This document shows, in pieces, positions 21,801 to 31,035 of a stretch of DNA of 64,000 bases; the first letter of the stretch is position 1; each line of letters begins with the position of its first letter. The translations under genes and the position numbers were made by a program. The notes below the pieces were generated by a model, which saw only the letters and a program-made list of their open reading frames with translations, had not been told where the DNA came from and searched no databases. The stretch comes from Methylocaldum sp. 14B (GTDB taxonomy: Bacteria > Pseudomonadota > Gammaproteobacteria > Methylococcales > Methylococcaceae). The DNA lies in contig NZ_MSCV01000003.1 of NCBI RefSeq assembly GCF_002005105.1, positions 161,283 to 225,282 on the forward strand, read 5' to 3'.

Positions 21801-23311
21801 CTCGGCAACTCCAGTGCGGAAAGGATTTCCATTACCACTTCGCGATCACTGAAAGGATATTTCTGGCCTTGAATTTCTTGGGTGTCTTCGTGTCCTTTTC
21901 CAGCTACCAGAACGATGTCGCCGACAGCCGCCCGTCCGAGTGCCCAGGCGATGGCTTCACGGCGATCGCGGATCGTGACGGTATTACCGAGACGACAACC
22001 GGACCGAATATCCCGGATGATCTGGTCACCATTCTCGGAGCGGGGATTGTCATCGGTCAATACGACGCCGTCGGCCAGATCTTCTGCGACGGCACCCATC
22101 AGCGGCCGCTTGCCGCGGTCGCGGTCGCCGCCACACCCGAAAACCACCCACAACTTTCCTTCGCAATGCCGACGCAAGCTCCTCAAAACACTGGCAAGGG
22201 CATCGGGGGTATGGGCGTAATCCACGACAGCGGTCCGCCCTCGCTCGGAAAATCGTTCCATGCGTCCGGGCACGGGGCGAACATTCTTGAGCAGTTCCGC
22301 TGCTTCGGGCAATTCGCAATCCAAACCAAGCAAAACGGCCAAGGAAGCAGCCAGATTTTCCACGTTGAAATCGCCGTAGACCGGTGCGAACACATCGGCA
22401 AGCTGCTGACGATACCGTGCCTGAAAAGCGATTCCTTGCGAATCTTGATGTACGACGCTTACGGAGACCACGGCTCCAGATTCGATTTTTCGCTCGCGCG
22501 AACTAAAAGCGACCAATTTTAGATGAGATGGTGCCCGGCTCAAAATGGCGTCGGCGATCGGATCATCGGCGTTGAAAACCGCGAATTCGAGCCCCGGCCA
22601 AGCCAGAAGACGTAACTTTGCTTCCAGATAGGCATCCATCGTACCGTGGTAATCCAGATGATCACGGCTGAAATTCGTGTATAGCGCCCCCTTGAAACGG
22701 ACGCCGTTGAGTCGACCCTGAACCTGGCCGTGGGACGAGGCTTCCATGGCTATGAACTTGACGTCTTGGCCGTGCAGGCGAGCCAAAAGATCGTGAACTT
22801 CGATGGCGTCCGGCGTGGTGTGGTGAGTAATCTCGAGTGAGCCGGGCACCCCCCAGCCCAGAGTTCCGATTACGGCAGCCGGCGCTTTAGCCGAAAGTGC
22901 ATCGGCGAGGAAGTGGCTACACGAGGTTTTGCCGTTGGTGCCGGTAATGCCGACAATGTCCAAGAACGCGGACGGCTCGCCGAAAAAACGATCCGCGATA
23001 AAGCCGATTTTTTGGTCGAGCGACTCGACCGGCATGCAGGGCATTCCGGCAATACCCCTTGCCAAAACATCGCCGTCATCCGCGGGATCATAAATGATGG
23101 CCGAACAACCTTGCCGAATCGCCTGTTCGGCATGGTGCATGCCATGCGAACGGTGTCCCGCCAGCGCCACGAAAAGATCGCCTGGACGAGTGCGCCGACT
23201 GTCATGACTGAGTCCGCCGACCTCAACCGAACGCGAAACGGGAGCATCGACAAAGCCGGACAATAAGGCATCCAGCCTGTGCGCCCGAATCTGTGTTTCG
23301 ACGGTCGTCAT
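21797..23311 (-). CDS. murE: UDP-MurNAc-L-Ala-D-Glu--meso-diaminopimelate ligase
   Basis: Adds the third stem-peptide residue. 504 residues. The P-loop is VGITGTNGKTSCSHFLADAL and the central region reads YTNFSRDHLDYHGTMDAYL. The substrate motif DDNPRSEN matches the DNPR motif typical of diaminopimelate-adding enzymes in Gram-negatives, so the substrate is meso-DAP rather than lysine. It overlaps ftsI by 4 nt. Confidence 0.98.
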   Translation of the reverse strand: MTTVETQIRAHRLDALLSGFVDAPVSRSVEVGGLSHDSRRTRPGDLFVALAGHRSHGMHHAEQAIRQGCSAIIYDPADDGDVLARGIAGMPCMPVESLDQKIGFIADRFFGEPSAFLDIVGITGTNGKTSCSHFLADALSAKAPAAVIGTLGWGVPGSLEITHHTTPDAIEVHDLLARLHGQDVKFIAMEASSHGQVQGRLNGVRFKGALYTNFSRDHLDYHGTMDAYLEAKLRLLAWPGLEFAVFNADDPIADAILSRAPSHLKLVAFSSRERKIESGAVVSVSVVHQDSQGIAFQARYRQQLADVFAPVYGDFNVENLAASLAVLLGLDCELPEAAELLKNVRPVPGRMERFSERGRTAVVDYAHTPDALASVLRSLRRHCEGKLWVVFGCGGDRDRGKRPLMGAVAEDLADGVVLTDDNPRSENGDQIIRDIRSGCRLGNTVTIRDRREAIAWALGRAAVGDIVLVAGKGHEDTQEIQGQKYPFSDREVVMEILSALELPR

Positions 23312-25041
23312 GCGGGCTCATCCTGCTGCGCGGCGAGGATTGGCATGATATCTCCCTGATCCGGGGCGATGTTCAACAATCGCAAAGCCCCCTCCATGAC
23401 ACGCGAGAAAACAGGCGCGGCCACCGCTCCGCCGTAATACTCGCCTGCTGACGGCTCATCGATCATGACCACCATGACTAGGCGTGGCTTGCTTGCGGGC
23501 GCCATTCCCGCGAAAACCGACAAATAACGCGAAGATGAGTAGCCGCCCACCCCGCTTTTCTTGACCGTCCCGGTCTTGCCGGCCACGCGAAAGCCTGGAA
23601 TGGCAGCCTTCAGCGCGGTCCCTTCACGGGTCACGACTTGCTCCAGCATTGCGCGCACGCCGCCAGCGGTCTGGGCCGACATGATCCGATGCAATTCGGG
23701 TGAGTTGTTTCGCTTGACCAGACTTACCATGGGCATCACCCCGTCATTGGCCAAGGACAGGTAAGCTCTCGCGAGCTGTAACGTCGAGGCGGATACGCCA
23801 TAACCAAAGGACAAGGTCGCCTGTTCGAACGGACTCCAGCCTTGATAGTCCGCAAGGCGACCATTGGCCTCACCGGGAAAACCGGTCTCCAAAGGTTGGC
23901 CGAAACCTAGATTGTTATAGAACGCCCAGAACTTTTTCGAAGGCAAGTTGAGCGCGATCTTCGTGACGCCCACGTTGCTCGACTTTTGAAGGACATGCGC
24001 AACATCGAGAACGCCATAGTTGTGGATATCCTTGACGATGTTGTGTCCCACGCGCATCGTACCCGGCGCCGTATCGATCACGGTATCGGGGCGGTACAGT
24101 CCGAGCTCCAGGCCCAGGGCCACAACAAACGGTTTCATCGTCGAACCCGGCTCGTAAATATCGGTGATCGCCCGGTTGCGCGACGCACTGCCCTTGACCT
24201 GAGTACGGCTGTTGGGGTTGTAGGAAGGCTGATTGACGATCGCCAACACTTCACCCGTCTGAGTATCCAGCAACGCCAAAGAGCCGGAGCGCGCTTGATG
24301 CTGAAGTACGGCTTTCTTGAGTTCTCGATACGCTAAATATTGCAGGCGCTGATCGATGCTCAGAGCAAGATCCTTGCCGGGTACCGGCGGCCTGATGCTT
24401 TCCAAGTCTTCGATGACGCGCCGCTTGCCGTCACGGATTATCCGCTTGGCGCCCTCCACGCCCTTCAGCCAATCGTCGTAGGCCAATTCCATCGCCTCTT
24501 GGCCCTTGTCATCGATATTGGTAAAGCCGACCAGGTGAGCAGCCACTTCTCCGGTGGGATAGTACCGACGATATTCGCGCTCCGAATAAACACCCGCGAT
24601 GCCCAGCGCAATCACCTGGTCGGCCAATTCTGGGCTTATCCTTCGCTTCAGATAAGCGAAACTGCGATGCTCGTCGCTTCCGACGTGTTTCTCGAGCGCG
24701 CCGGACGATAGGCCTAGAAGATCCGCCAAGGCTTTGCGCTTGTCCGCCGGAATCTGTGCCTCGCGGAACTCCTTCGGATTGACCCAGATGGATTTGACCG
24801 GCGTGCTGATGGCCAGCAACTCTCCGTTACGATCAAAAATCCGCCCCCGGTGCGCCGGCACCGGTAATATCCCGACGTGACGCAGATCGCCTTGACGTTT
24901 TAAGAATTGTCGATCCAACACCTGTAGGTAAACGGCGCGTCCGATCAAACCCGTCATGGCGACCAGCATAACGATCAACAGAAAATACCAGCGACCGCTG
25001 TAGTCTGCCTCATTTACCGGCCTGGGTTGGATAATCAACAT
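23308..25041 (-). CDS. ftsI: Septal transpeptidase, penicillin-binding protein 3
   Basis: Bitopic class B PBP that cross-links septal peptidoglycan with FtsW. 577 residues: an N-terminal membrane anchor at about 18-40, a dimerisation/pedestal domain from about 55, and a transpeptidase domain with the three active-site motifs S300-T-M-K303, S354-S-N356 and K489-T-G491. All catalytic residues are present. It lies between ftsL (15 bp upstream) and murE. Confidence 0.99.
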   Translation of the reverse strand: MLIIQPRPVNEADYSGRWYFLLIVMLVAMTGLIGRAVYLQVLDRQFLKRQGDLRHVGILPVPAHRGRIFDRNGELLAISTPVKSIWVNPKEFREAQIPADKRKALADLLGLSSGALEKHVGSDEHRSFAYLKRRISPELADQVIALGIAGVYSEREYRRYYPTGEVAAHLVGFTNIDDKGQEAMELAYDDWLKGVEGAKRIIRDGKRRVIEDLESIRPPVPGKDLALSIDQRLQYLAYRELKKAVLQHQARSGSLALLDTQTGEVLAIVNQPSYNPNSRTQVKGSASRNRAITDIYEPGSTMKPFVVALGLELGLYRPDTVIDTAPGTMRVGHNIVKDIHNYGVLDVAHVLQKSSNVGVTKIALNLPSKKFWAFYNNLGFGQPLETGFPGEANGRLADYQGWSPFEQATLSFGYGVSASTLQLARAYLSLANDGVMPMVSLVKRNNSPELHRIMSAQTAGGVRAMLEQVVTREGTALKAAIPGFRVAGKTGTVKKSGVGGYSSSRYLSVFAGMAPASKPRLVMVVMIDEPSAGEYYGGAVAAPVFSRVMEGALRLLNIAPDQGDIMPILAAQQDEPA

Positions 25042-25056
25042 ATTTCGGCGCGACGT

Positions 25057-25314
25057 CTAAGGTTTGATATAAATGATTGATTCTCTAGCAGGCAACATCA
25101 TGCCCAAGCGGCCGTGCGCCAGCCTCTCGATACGGCTATGCTCGGCCCACGTATTTTGCTCGAGCTGCAACTGTCCCCATTCCTCGTCATAGGCGTCCAG
25201 CTCCTGCTCGAGCTGCTGAACCTCGGCGAACAACATCCTCGAGCGATACTTGGTGTACACAACACCCAAGGCAGAGGCCACGGCCACCACAAGCAACATC
25301 AGCAGAAATCTCAT
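25057..25314 (-). CDS. ftsL: Cell division protein FtsL
   Basis: 85-residue bitopic protein. One membrane helix at about residues 2-20 (FLLMLLVVAVASALGVVY) is followed by a coiled coil (about 30-65, with VQQLEQELDAYDEEWGQLQL). FtsL forms the FtsQLB complex that activates FtsWI. Sequence conservation is low in this family; position between rsmH (4-nt overlap) and ftsI and the fold make the call secure. Confidence 0.95.
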   Translation of the reverse strand: MRFLLMLLVVAVASALGVVYTKYRSRMLFAEVQQLEQELDAYDEEWGQLQLEQNTWAEHSRIERLAHGRLGMMLPARESIIYIKP

Positions 25315-26252
25315 GATTGGATGCGCTCCGCCACGCGCAGGACCGCACTTCGAGCACGCGGATTGCTTCGAACTTCCTCCGGCTCCGGCATGCGAGCTTT
25401 ACCGATGCGCTTCAGCCTTCCAGGCTCGGTAGGGTGCAAGGAAAAATGCGAGAGCACCGCCCCTCCGCGCTCCTCATCACGCATAAATCGCTTCACGATC
25501 CGGTCCTCCAATGAATGAAAAGCTATGACCACCAACCGCCCGCCGGGCTTTAGTACATCCATGGCTTGCCGCAGTCCCTGCTCAAGCTCCTCCAGCTCTC
25601 TGTTTATGAAGATGCGGATCGCCTGGAAACTCCGCGTCGCCGGATGTTTGCCTCTTTCTCGCGTGGGAACGGCCTTTTCGATGAGCTCGACCAATTCACC
25701 CGTGGATACGATCGGGCTTTTCGAGCGCCTCTCGATGATCGCCCCGGCGATGCGCCGGGCATAACGCTCCTCGCCGTAATCCCGAAGCACGCTGACCAGC
25801 TCGCTCTCGGACGCACCCGCGAGCCATTCGGCCGCCGTCATGCCTCGGCCGGTATCCATGCGCATATCCAAAGTACCGTCGCGCATAAAACTGAATCCCC
25901 GGCCCGCCTCATCCAACTGAGGCGAAGACACGCCTAAATCCATCAACACTCCGGCGACATGACTTGACCATCCGCGGAGCTGTACAAATTCGCGCAGACT
26001 CGCAAAACTGCCGTATTCGAGGGCAAACCGCGGATCCGTCATAAGCCGCTGGGCCTCTTCGGAGGCTACGGCTTCGGGATCTTTGTCCAAAGCCAGCAGT
26101 CTTCCTTCCGGCCCCAAGCTCTCGAGGATTGCTCCACTATGTCCGCCACGCCCGAACGTGCAGTCGACATACAAGCCGTCAGCCTTCAGTGCCAAACCAT
26201 CCAGCACCTCACGCAGCATGACCGGCCGGTGCGCCCGATCTTCCTGACTCAC
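25311..26252 (-). CDS. rsmH: 16S rRNA (cytosine-1402 N4) methyltransferase
   Basis: SAM-dependent methyltransferase acting on C1402 in the ribosomal P site (formerly mraW). Motifs are HRPVMLREVLDGL near the start, the SAM-binding YVDCTFGRGGHSGAIL, and the C-terminal VIAFHSLEDRIVKRFMRDE. I start at GTG 26252, which overlaps the mraZ stop as GTGA (VSQEDRAHRPVML, 313 residues); upstream sequence in this frame is mraZ coding sequence. Confidence 0.97.
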   Translation of the reverse strand: MSQEDRAHRPVMLREVLDGLALKADGLYVDCTFGRGGHSGAILESLGPEGRLLALDKDPEAVASEEAQRLMTDPRFALEYGSFASLREFVQLRGWSSHVAGVLMDLGVSSPQLDEAGRGFSFMRDGTLDMRMDTGRGMTAAEWLAGASESELVSVLRDYGEERYARRIAGAIIERRSKSPIVSTGELVELIEKAVPTRERGKHPATRSFQAIRIFINRELEELEQGLRQAMDVLKPGGRLVVIAFHSLEDRIVKRFMRDEERGGAVLSHFSLHPTEPGRLKRIGKARMPEPEEVRSNPRARSAVLRVAERIQS

Positions 26253-26707
26253 AGCGCCAAAGATCCCAACTCGGGCGACAAGTCCTCCAGGCTCTCCAGG
26301 CGCTCCTCTTCGATCCACTCGTCACGAGAGGCATTCCAGGAATCCTCGTCCCAAATCTCGAATTTATTACCTTGACCGATCAGCGCCACACGCTTTTCCA
26401 ATCCGGCGAACTTCCTCAAAGGCTCGGGAACCAGGAACCGTCCCTGGCCATCCATCTCACACTCGGTGGCATGGCCGATCAACAGGCGCTGCAAACGCTT
26501 TGCCTGTTTATTTAGAGAAGGAAGCTTCACCAGCTTGCGCTCAATCTCTTCAAACTCGGGAAGCGGGTAGAGCATGAGGCATTTGTCCAGACCGACCGTA
26601 ACCACCAATTGGCCGTCACAATTCTCATGCAACTCCGCTCGATAACGCGTAGGCATGGCCAGACGACCTTTTTCGTCGAGATTGATGGAGTTAACGCCTC
26701 GAAACAA
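26249..26707 (-). CDS. mraZ: Transcriptional regulator MraZ
   Basis: 152 residues with two SpoVT/AbrB-like repeats (INLDEKGRLAMPTRYR near residue 8-24 and CEMDGQGRFLVPEPLR near 79-95). MraZ forms a ring that binds direct repeats before the dcw operon and usually represses it. Translation starts at TTG 26707, with AGGGGGA 5-6 nt upstream. Four direct repeats lie just upstream, supporting autoregulation. Confidence 0.96.
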   Translation of the reverse strand: MFRGVNSINLDEKGRLAMPTRYRAELHENCDGQLVVTVGLDKCLMLYPLPEFEEIERKLVKLPSLNKQAKRLQRLLIGHATECEMDGQGRFLVPEPLRKFAGLEKRVALIGQGNKFEIWDEDSWNASRDEWIEEERLESLEDLSPELGSLAL

Positions 26708-26722
26708 GAAATCCCCCTACTT

Positions 26723-26756
26723 CCATTGGGCTCCATTTTTTTCCACTTATTACCAC
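26723..26756 (-). promoter_or_regulatory. MraZ operator: four direct repeats with 10-bp period
   Basis: On the minus strand the trinucleotide TGG recurs at exact 10-bp intervals (complement CCA at 26753, 26743, 26733 and 26723), mostly as GTGG or ATGGA. The known MraZ site is three GTGGG-type repeats spaced by about 5 nt, so this is a four-repeat version. It ends 16 bp before the mraZ start codon, so it probably overlaps the promoter or leader. Confidence 0.75.
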
Positions 26757-27330
26757 CTGAATGGAATATAGAAATCATCTGCAACCAAGTCAAGCAAGAT
26801 CCTTGAATATTTTTTCGGGGCAATGGCATAGTCGAAACCAACCTCGACGAAGGCGCCTCGACTGGAAGGTTCTTTTTAATAATCAACAATTTGTTACATA
26901 CACCGAGAGAGCCTTCGGTGCTCGATGAACTCGACGAGAAACCGTGAATCAGCGGATTGTCAGTTTTCACTGCGCGAGCGCGGCAAAAACGGGCTTGATC
27001 GGCGATCCAACCCGAAGGTCGATATTGCTCGAAACCCGTCACGCCAAACTCGTTGATCGGTTGGGATACGCGCCATGAAGGGAATAGAGTTCTGTCGTGG
27101 ATAGAGGCAATGCCTCTATCCATCGAAAAATTTGCAGATGAAGTTGAATGAAATCGGCGTCGCTGGCGGCGACTAGATCAGACAATGACGAAAAAGATCA
27201 TTCCGGAGTGGAGAAGCTTTTCCGAGGAATAGGCCTAACGACCACCATCCCCCGGAAAATTACAAAAATCGATCATGCACGAATCGGAAAACATCGCCCC
27301 AGGGCTGCAAAAGCCCCGGAGAAAGCAAAC
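26757..27330. other. Long upstream region of the dcw cluster
   Basis: About 570 bp without a convincing gene. It holds a perfect 11-bp hairpin at 27098-27122 (arm TGGATAGAGGC, loop AAT) without a T tract, so not an intrinsic terminator. I looked for an RNase P RNA gene, often found here in gammaproteobacteria, and did not find its conserved core. The mraZ promoter must lie in the right-hand part. Confidence 0.45.
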
Positions 27331-27474
27331 TCATTTCGTCGCCTTCTTCATAAATCCGATGCTCCCCTCTTTATTAACGTTTGCGTAGTTGTTGATACAG
27401 AAACCAATCGAAAAGGCTACGGAAGCCACAAGCAAGCCAGTTAACAGAAGCTCAACCCAAGTCATCACAATCAT
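27331..27474 (-). CDS. Small single-span membrane protein, 47 residues
   Basis: An ATG at 27474 preceded by CGGGAGGTTTAA (a strong Shine-Dalgarno 6 nt upstream) opens a 47-codon frame ending TGA at 27331. It encodes an acidic N-terminus, one hydrophobic helix at about residues 5-26 (VELLLTGLLVASVAFSIGF) and a basic tail ending MKKATK. An imperfect GC-rich hairpin (27299-27319) follows. I do not recognise the family. The ribosome site and clear membrane topology make a real gene likely. It lies upstream of mraZ on the same strand. Confidence 0.6.
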   Translation of the reverse strand: MIVMTWVELLLTGLLVASVAFSIGFCINNYANVNKEGSIGFMKKATK

Positions 27475-27687
27475 TTAAACCTCCCGCGGGTATCAACCGA
27501 CTAATGATCGCCAGCGGTTCCATCATATTACGCCACTTTACGTTTACAATAATCAAAATTATATAAATATTGATTCCTCACAAGAAACTATAATGATCGA
27601 TAGATGCAAACGTTGACCAAGCTTCTTTATATTAAGAATCGCTTGCCCCTGAACGACAACGCGGCACACGCGAAACGACACCGAAGG
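27475..27687. other. AT-rich intergenic stretch
   Basis: About 210 bp, locally AT-rich around 27540-27600. It probably carries the promoter of the 47-residue protein on the minus strand and the end of the M23 peptidase transcript. No further element is recognised. Confidence 0.4.
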
Positions 27688-28212
27688 CTAATTTCCGGCG
27701 AGCAGAGGAAATGGATTGATAGCTCTACCCCCTGGAAGATAGAGGCCATAGTGAAGGTGGCTCGGCGTAGTGCGAGCGTTACCCGTATTCCCTACGTAAC
27801 CCAAAAGATCGCCTGGCCATACGATATCCCCTACCCGGATCGGTGCCACACGTTCGAAATGAGCGTAATAGTGAACCTGACGGCCGGGCCCCAACACCGA
27901 GACGACATTCCCGCCTAATCGATTCTGTCCGACTCTCATAACAATCCCGTGCGTAGTCGAATGGACAGGGGTTCCTTTGGGAGCGAAGATGTCAATCCCC
28001 TCATGCGTTCGGCCGCCGCTTCTTATCGCTCCCCATGTATCTTGCAGATTTCGTGGTTTAACACCGGCGACGGGAACCGGCAGAGTGGTCGGAGGGTTTT
28101 CAAACAGAAGCCGGACAACAAAGACGGAATCTCGCACTATAGATCCCGGAAGGAGACTCGGAACCCCAAATAGAAAAAAAACAGCGATAAAGCCTTTAAG
28201 GATACGCAACAT
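27688..28212 (-). CDS. M23 family (LytM-like) metallopeptidase
   Basis: 174 residues with an N-terminal hydrophobic signal or anchor (about 5-25), then a LytM domain from about 60 to the end. Zinc-ligand motifs are HEGIDIFAPKGTPV (HxxxD) and SHLHYGLYLPGG (HxH), with HYYAHFERV between them, so the active site looks complete. It would cut peptidoglycan cross-links in the periplasm or act as a lytic regulator. It stands alone; there is no NlpD-type LysM domain. Confidence 0.87.
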   Translation of the reverse strand: MLRILKGFIAVFFLFGVPSLLPGSIVRDSVFVVRLLFENPPTTLPVPVAGVKPRNLQDTWGAIRSGGRTHEGIDIFAPKGTPVHSTTHGIVMRVGQNRLGGNVVSVLGPGRQVHYYAHFERVAPIRVGDIVWPGDLLGYVGNTGNARTTPSHLHYGLYLPGGRAINPFPLLAGN

Positions 28213-28499
28213 GCAACCCCAATAAATTCATCGTTCGTTATTAAATCTCCACGTAAAATTCTTACGTGAAGTTCAGCTCGAAACTTAGACTGATTACGAT
28301 GAATTCTTTCCCGAATTGTCTATCGTTGGAGACGGGAGGAGACGGACTCAGCAGCGGACTCAAGCGCCGGCGAGTTACCGAACATGACTATTCAAAGACA
28401 ACTTGGCGCTGCGCGCGACAAGGCAGAAGGCGAGTATTTCGGCGCTTCCCTGCGCCGTGTAGCACTGGGACCGACGAGGTCCAGTCGATGAAAGCCGGT
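28213..28499. other. Intergenic region without recognised gene
   Basis: 287 bp between two minus-strand genes. A 7-bp inverted repeat (CACGTAA / TTACGTG near 28251-28269) and a short GGACC/GGTCC hairpin near 28469-28483 are the only structures seen. No coding region is supported. Confidence 0.4.
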
Positions 28500-28757
28500 T
28501 TAATGATCCGTCTGAGAACTGGTGGAACTAGCTTGCTCTTCAGTCGGATCTACCGTGTTCTTACCGAGCCCGGAATAGACGGGGCACCAGCGAAGACGAG
28601 CAGAAGCCAATAGAATACCGCCTACGATCAACAGCGGGATATTGGCCAGAAATACCGAGACTAGCGCCAGTGCGGCGCCGACACCGTAACGGATTTTCTG
28701 GTCTTTAAGCCCGACGTTGAGCTCGCGTTTAGTCATTTTTTTTATATCGAAACTCAT
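28500..28757 (-). CDS. DUF2892-family inner-membrane protein
   Basis: 85 residues. Two closely spaced hydrophobic helices (about 25-38 and 40-55; YGVGAALALVSVFLANIPLL then IVGGILLASA) are followed by the diagnostic CPVYSGLGKNT motif of DUF2892 (YgaP membrane-domain type). Function is unknown; in other proteins the domain is linked to rhodanese modules. It is divergent from uvrD. Confidence 0.75.
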   Translation of the reverse strand: MSFDIKKMTKRELNVGLKDQKIRYGVGAALALVSVFLANIPLLIVGGILLASARLRWCPVYSGLGKNTVDPTEEQASSTSSQTDH

Positions 28758-28838
28758 CGCTAACCTCCTCTCTCAAAGAGAGTGCGATTGTGCAAGCTTC
28801 ATATCAATCGCGCAAGCTGATTCCATTAAAATAGCACC

Positions 28839-31004
28839 ATGGACATTACCCCGATTATCGATCCCCTGAATCCGGCTCAGCGAGAGGCGGTAACTTCGCC
28901 CACTCCGGCCCTTCTGGTATTGGCCGGCGCCGGAAGCGGCAAGACCCGCGTACTCGTACATCGCATCGCCTGGTTGATGCAGGTGGAAGGCACGTCGCCC
29001 CACGGCATCCTGGCGGTCACCTTCACCAACAAAGCGGCGAGCGAAATGCGCGGACGTATCGAAAGTCTGCTGAACATATCCGCTCAAAACTTATGGGTCG
29101 GCACCTTCCACGGACTCGCGCACCGCCTGTTGCGCCGTCATGCCAAGGAAGCGGGATTGCCAGATGCCTTCCAGATCCTCGACTCGGACGACCAGCATCG
29201 GCTCATCCGTCGTCTGCTCAAGAGTCTCGACCTGGACGAGGCCCGCTGGCCGCCACGCCAAGTACAATGGTTCATCAATGCCCACAAAGAAGAAGGACGC
29301 CGAGCCCGTCACCTGCCGGAGTCGTACGATCCATTCCAAAAACAGATGCAGCGCATCTATCTGGCTTACGAGGAACTCTGCGAGCGGTCGGGCCTGGTCG
29401 ATTTTGCCGAATTGCTGTTGCGCGCCCACGAATTCCTGCGGGATACACCCGAAGTGCTGGATCATTACCAGCGCCGTTTCCATCACGTACTAGTAGACGA
29501 ATTCCAGGACACCAACCGAATTCAGTACGCCTGGCTGCGGCTTCTCACCCGCGAGCGCGAGAATCTGTTCGTCGTTGGCGATGACGATCAGTCCATCTAC
29601 AGCTGGCGCGGTGCGAAAGTCGAGAATCTCCATAAATTTCAGAAGGATTATCCAAGTCACCGTCTGATTCGGCTGGAGCAGAACTACCGTTCCACCAGCA
29701 ACATATTAAATGCCGCGAACGCCCTCATCGCGAATAACGAAGGCCGACTCGGAAAAACCCTATGGACCGACGGCGGCATCGGCGAGCCGATTTCGGTATA
29801 TGCCGCCTTCAACGAGCAGGAAGAGGCTTATTTCGTGGCCGAGCGGATAAAGCAGTGGGGGCAAGAAGGTAACGCCCGCCGAGATGCGGCAATCCTTTAC
29901 CGCTCCAACGCTCAATCCCGCCAGTTTGAAGAGAAATTGCTGGCCATGGGAATTCCCTATCGGGTCTACGGCGGACTTCGCTTCTTCGAACGGGCGGAAA
30001 TCAAGGACGCTCTCGCTTATCTCCGCCTTATCGCCAACCGCCATGACGACCCCTCCTTCGAACGAGTCGTCAATACGCCCGTGCGCGGCATCGGCGCCAA
30101 GACACTCGACTTGATCCGTGATTTAGCCCGCTCGGAGCGCTGCTCTCTTTGGCAGGCGGCGGAAATGCTCTGCCGCGACGCCGCGCTGCCCACCCGCGCC
30201 AGGAATCCCTTAGCCGGCTTTCTGCAACTGATTGAGACCATGACCCGAGACACGGCCGAGCTTTCTCTTTGGGAACAGGTGCAGCATGTTATTCCCACCT
30301 CGGGTCTCCGAGCCCATTATGAAAAGGAAAAGGGCGAACAGGCCGAAGCGCGAATCGAAAACTTGGACGAATTGGTCAACGCCGCCCGCCAGTTCGAATA
30401 CGAGCCGCAACTGGATACGGAGCTTTCAAAGCTCGACCAGTTTCTGTCCCACGCTGCGCTGGAGGCCGGGGAGAATCAAAGCGACGAGTTCGAGGACTGC
30501 GTTCAGCTCATGACCCTGCATGCGGCCAAGGGACTGGAGTTCGACCTTGTGTTCATCGCTGGACTCGAGGAAGGATTGTTTCCCAGCCTGCAATCGCTGG
30601 AAGAACCGGGACGCCTGGAAGAAGAGCGCCGCCTTTGCTACGTCGGCATCACCCGCGCGAAGCGCAAACTTTACCTCACCTATGCCGAAGCCCGGAGGCT
30701 GTACGGCAAGGAAACCTATCCCCGCCCCTCGCGTTTCCTACGGGAGATTCCGTCCGAACATCTTCAGGAAGTCCGCATGCGCGGAAGCATCGGCCGACCC
30801 ATGATTTCCTCGCAGCCGTCAACCAGCACCACCGACAATAACGGTATTTTTAAGCTGGGACAGCGTGTTCGCCACGCAAAATTCGGGGAAGGCGTTATCC
30901 TTCAGTACGAGGGGGAAGGCAATCAAGCCAGGGTTCAGGTGAATTTTGCCGAATCCGGAGTCAAGTGGCTGATGCTCGCATACGCGAATTTACAGCGGCC
31001 TTGA
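28839..31004 (+). CDS. uvrD: ATP-dependent DNA helicase II
   Basis: 721-residue superfamily 1A helicase for nucleotide-excision and mismatch repair. Motifs in order: Q-motif LNPAQREAVTSP, Walker A LAGAGSGKTRVL, Ia TFTNKAASEMRGRI, Walker B VDEFQDTNRIQYAWL, III GDDDQSIYSWRGA, IV LEQNYRSTSNIL, V TLHAAKGLEFDLVF and VI CYVGITRAKRKLYLTYA. The C-terminal Tudor-like RNA polymerase-binding region (FKLGQRVRHAKFGEGVI) is typical of UvrD rather than Rep. Confidence 0.96.
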   Translation: MDITPIIDPLNPAQREAVTSPTPALLVLAGAGSGKTRVLVHRIAWLMQVEGTSPHGILAVTFTNKAASEMRGRIESLLNISAQNLWVGTFHGLAHRLLRRHAKEAGLPDAFQILDSDDQHRLIRRLLKSLDLDEARWPPRQVQWFINAHKEEGRRARHLPESYDPFQKQMQRIYLAYEELCERSGLVDFAELLLRAHEFLRDTPEVLDHYQRRFHHVLVDEFQDTNRIQYAWLRLLTRERENLFVVGDDDQSIYSWRGAKVENLHKFQKDYPSHRLIRLEQNYRSTSNILNAANALIANNEGRLGKTLWTDGGIGEPISVYAAFNEQEEAYFVAERIKQWGQEGNARRDAAILYRSNAQSRQFEEKLLAMGIPYRVYGGLRFFERAEIKDALAYLRLIANRHDDPSFERVVNTPVRGIGAKTLDLIRDLARSERCSLWQAAEMLCRDAALPTRARNPLAGFLQLIETMTRDTAELSLWEQVQHVIPTSGLRAHYEKEKGEQAEARIENLDELVNAARQFEYEPQLDTELSKLDQFLSHAALEAGENQSDEFEDCVQLMTLHAAKGLEFDLVFIAGLEEGLFPSLQSLEEPGRLEEERRLCYVGITRAKRKLYLTYAEARRLYGKETYPRPSRFLREIPSEHLQEVRMRGSIGRPMISSQPSTSTTDNNGIFKLGQRVRHAKFGEGVILQYEGEGNQARVQVNFAESGVKWLMLAYANLQRP

Positions 31005-31035
31005 AAAAGCCGCCTTGTCGCATGTTCGGCCTCGG

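Noticed and set aside
27098..27122. Perfect 11-bp hairpin considered as a terminator
   Set aside because: No T tract follows on either strand; kept only as a structure.
26757..27330. RNase P RNA gene upstream of mraZ
   Set aside because: The conserved core (GAGGAAAGTCCGGGC type) is absent.
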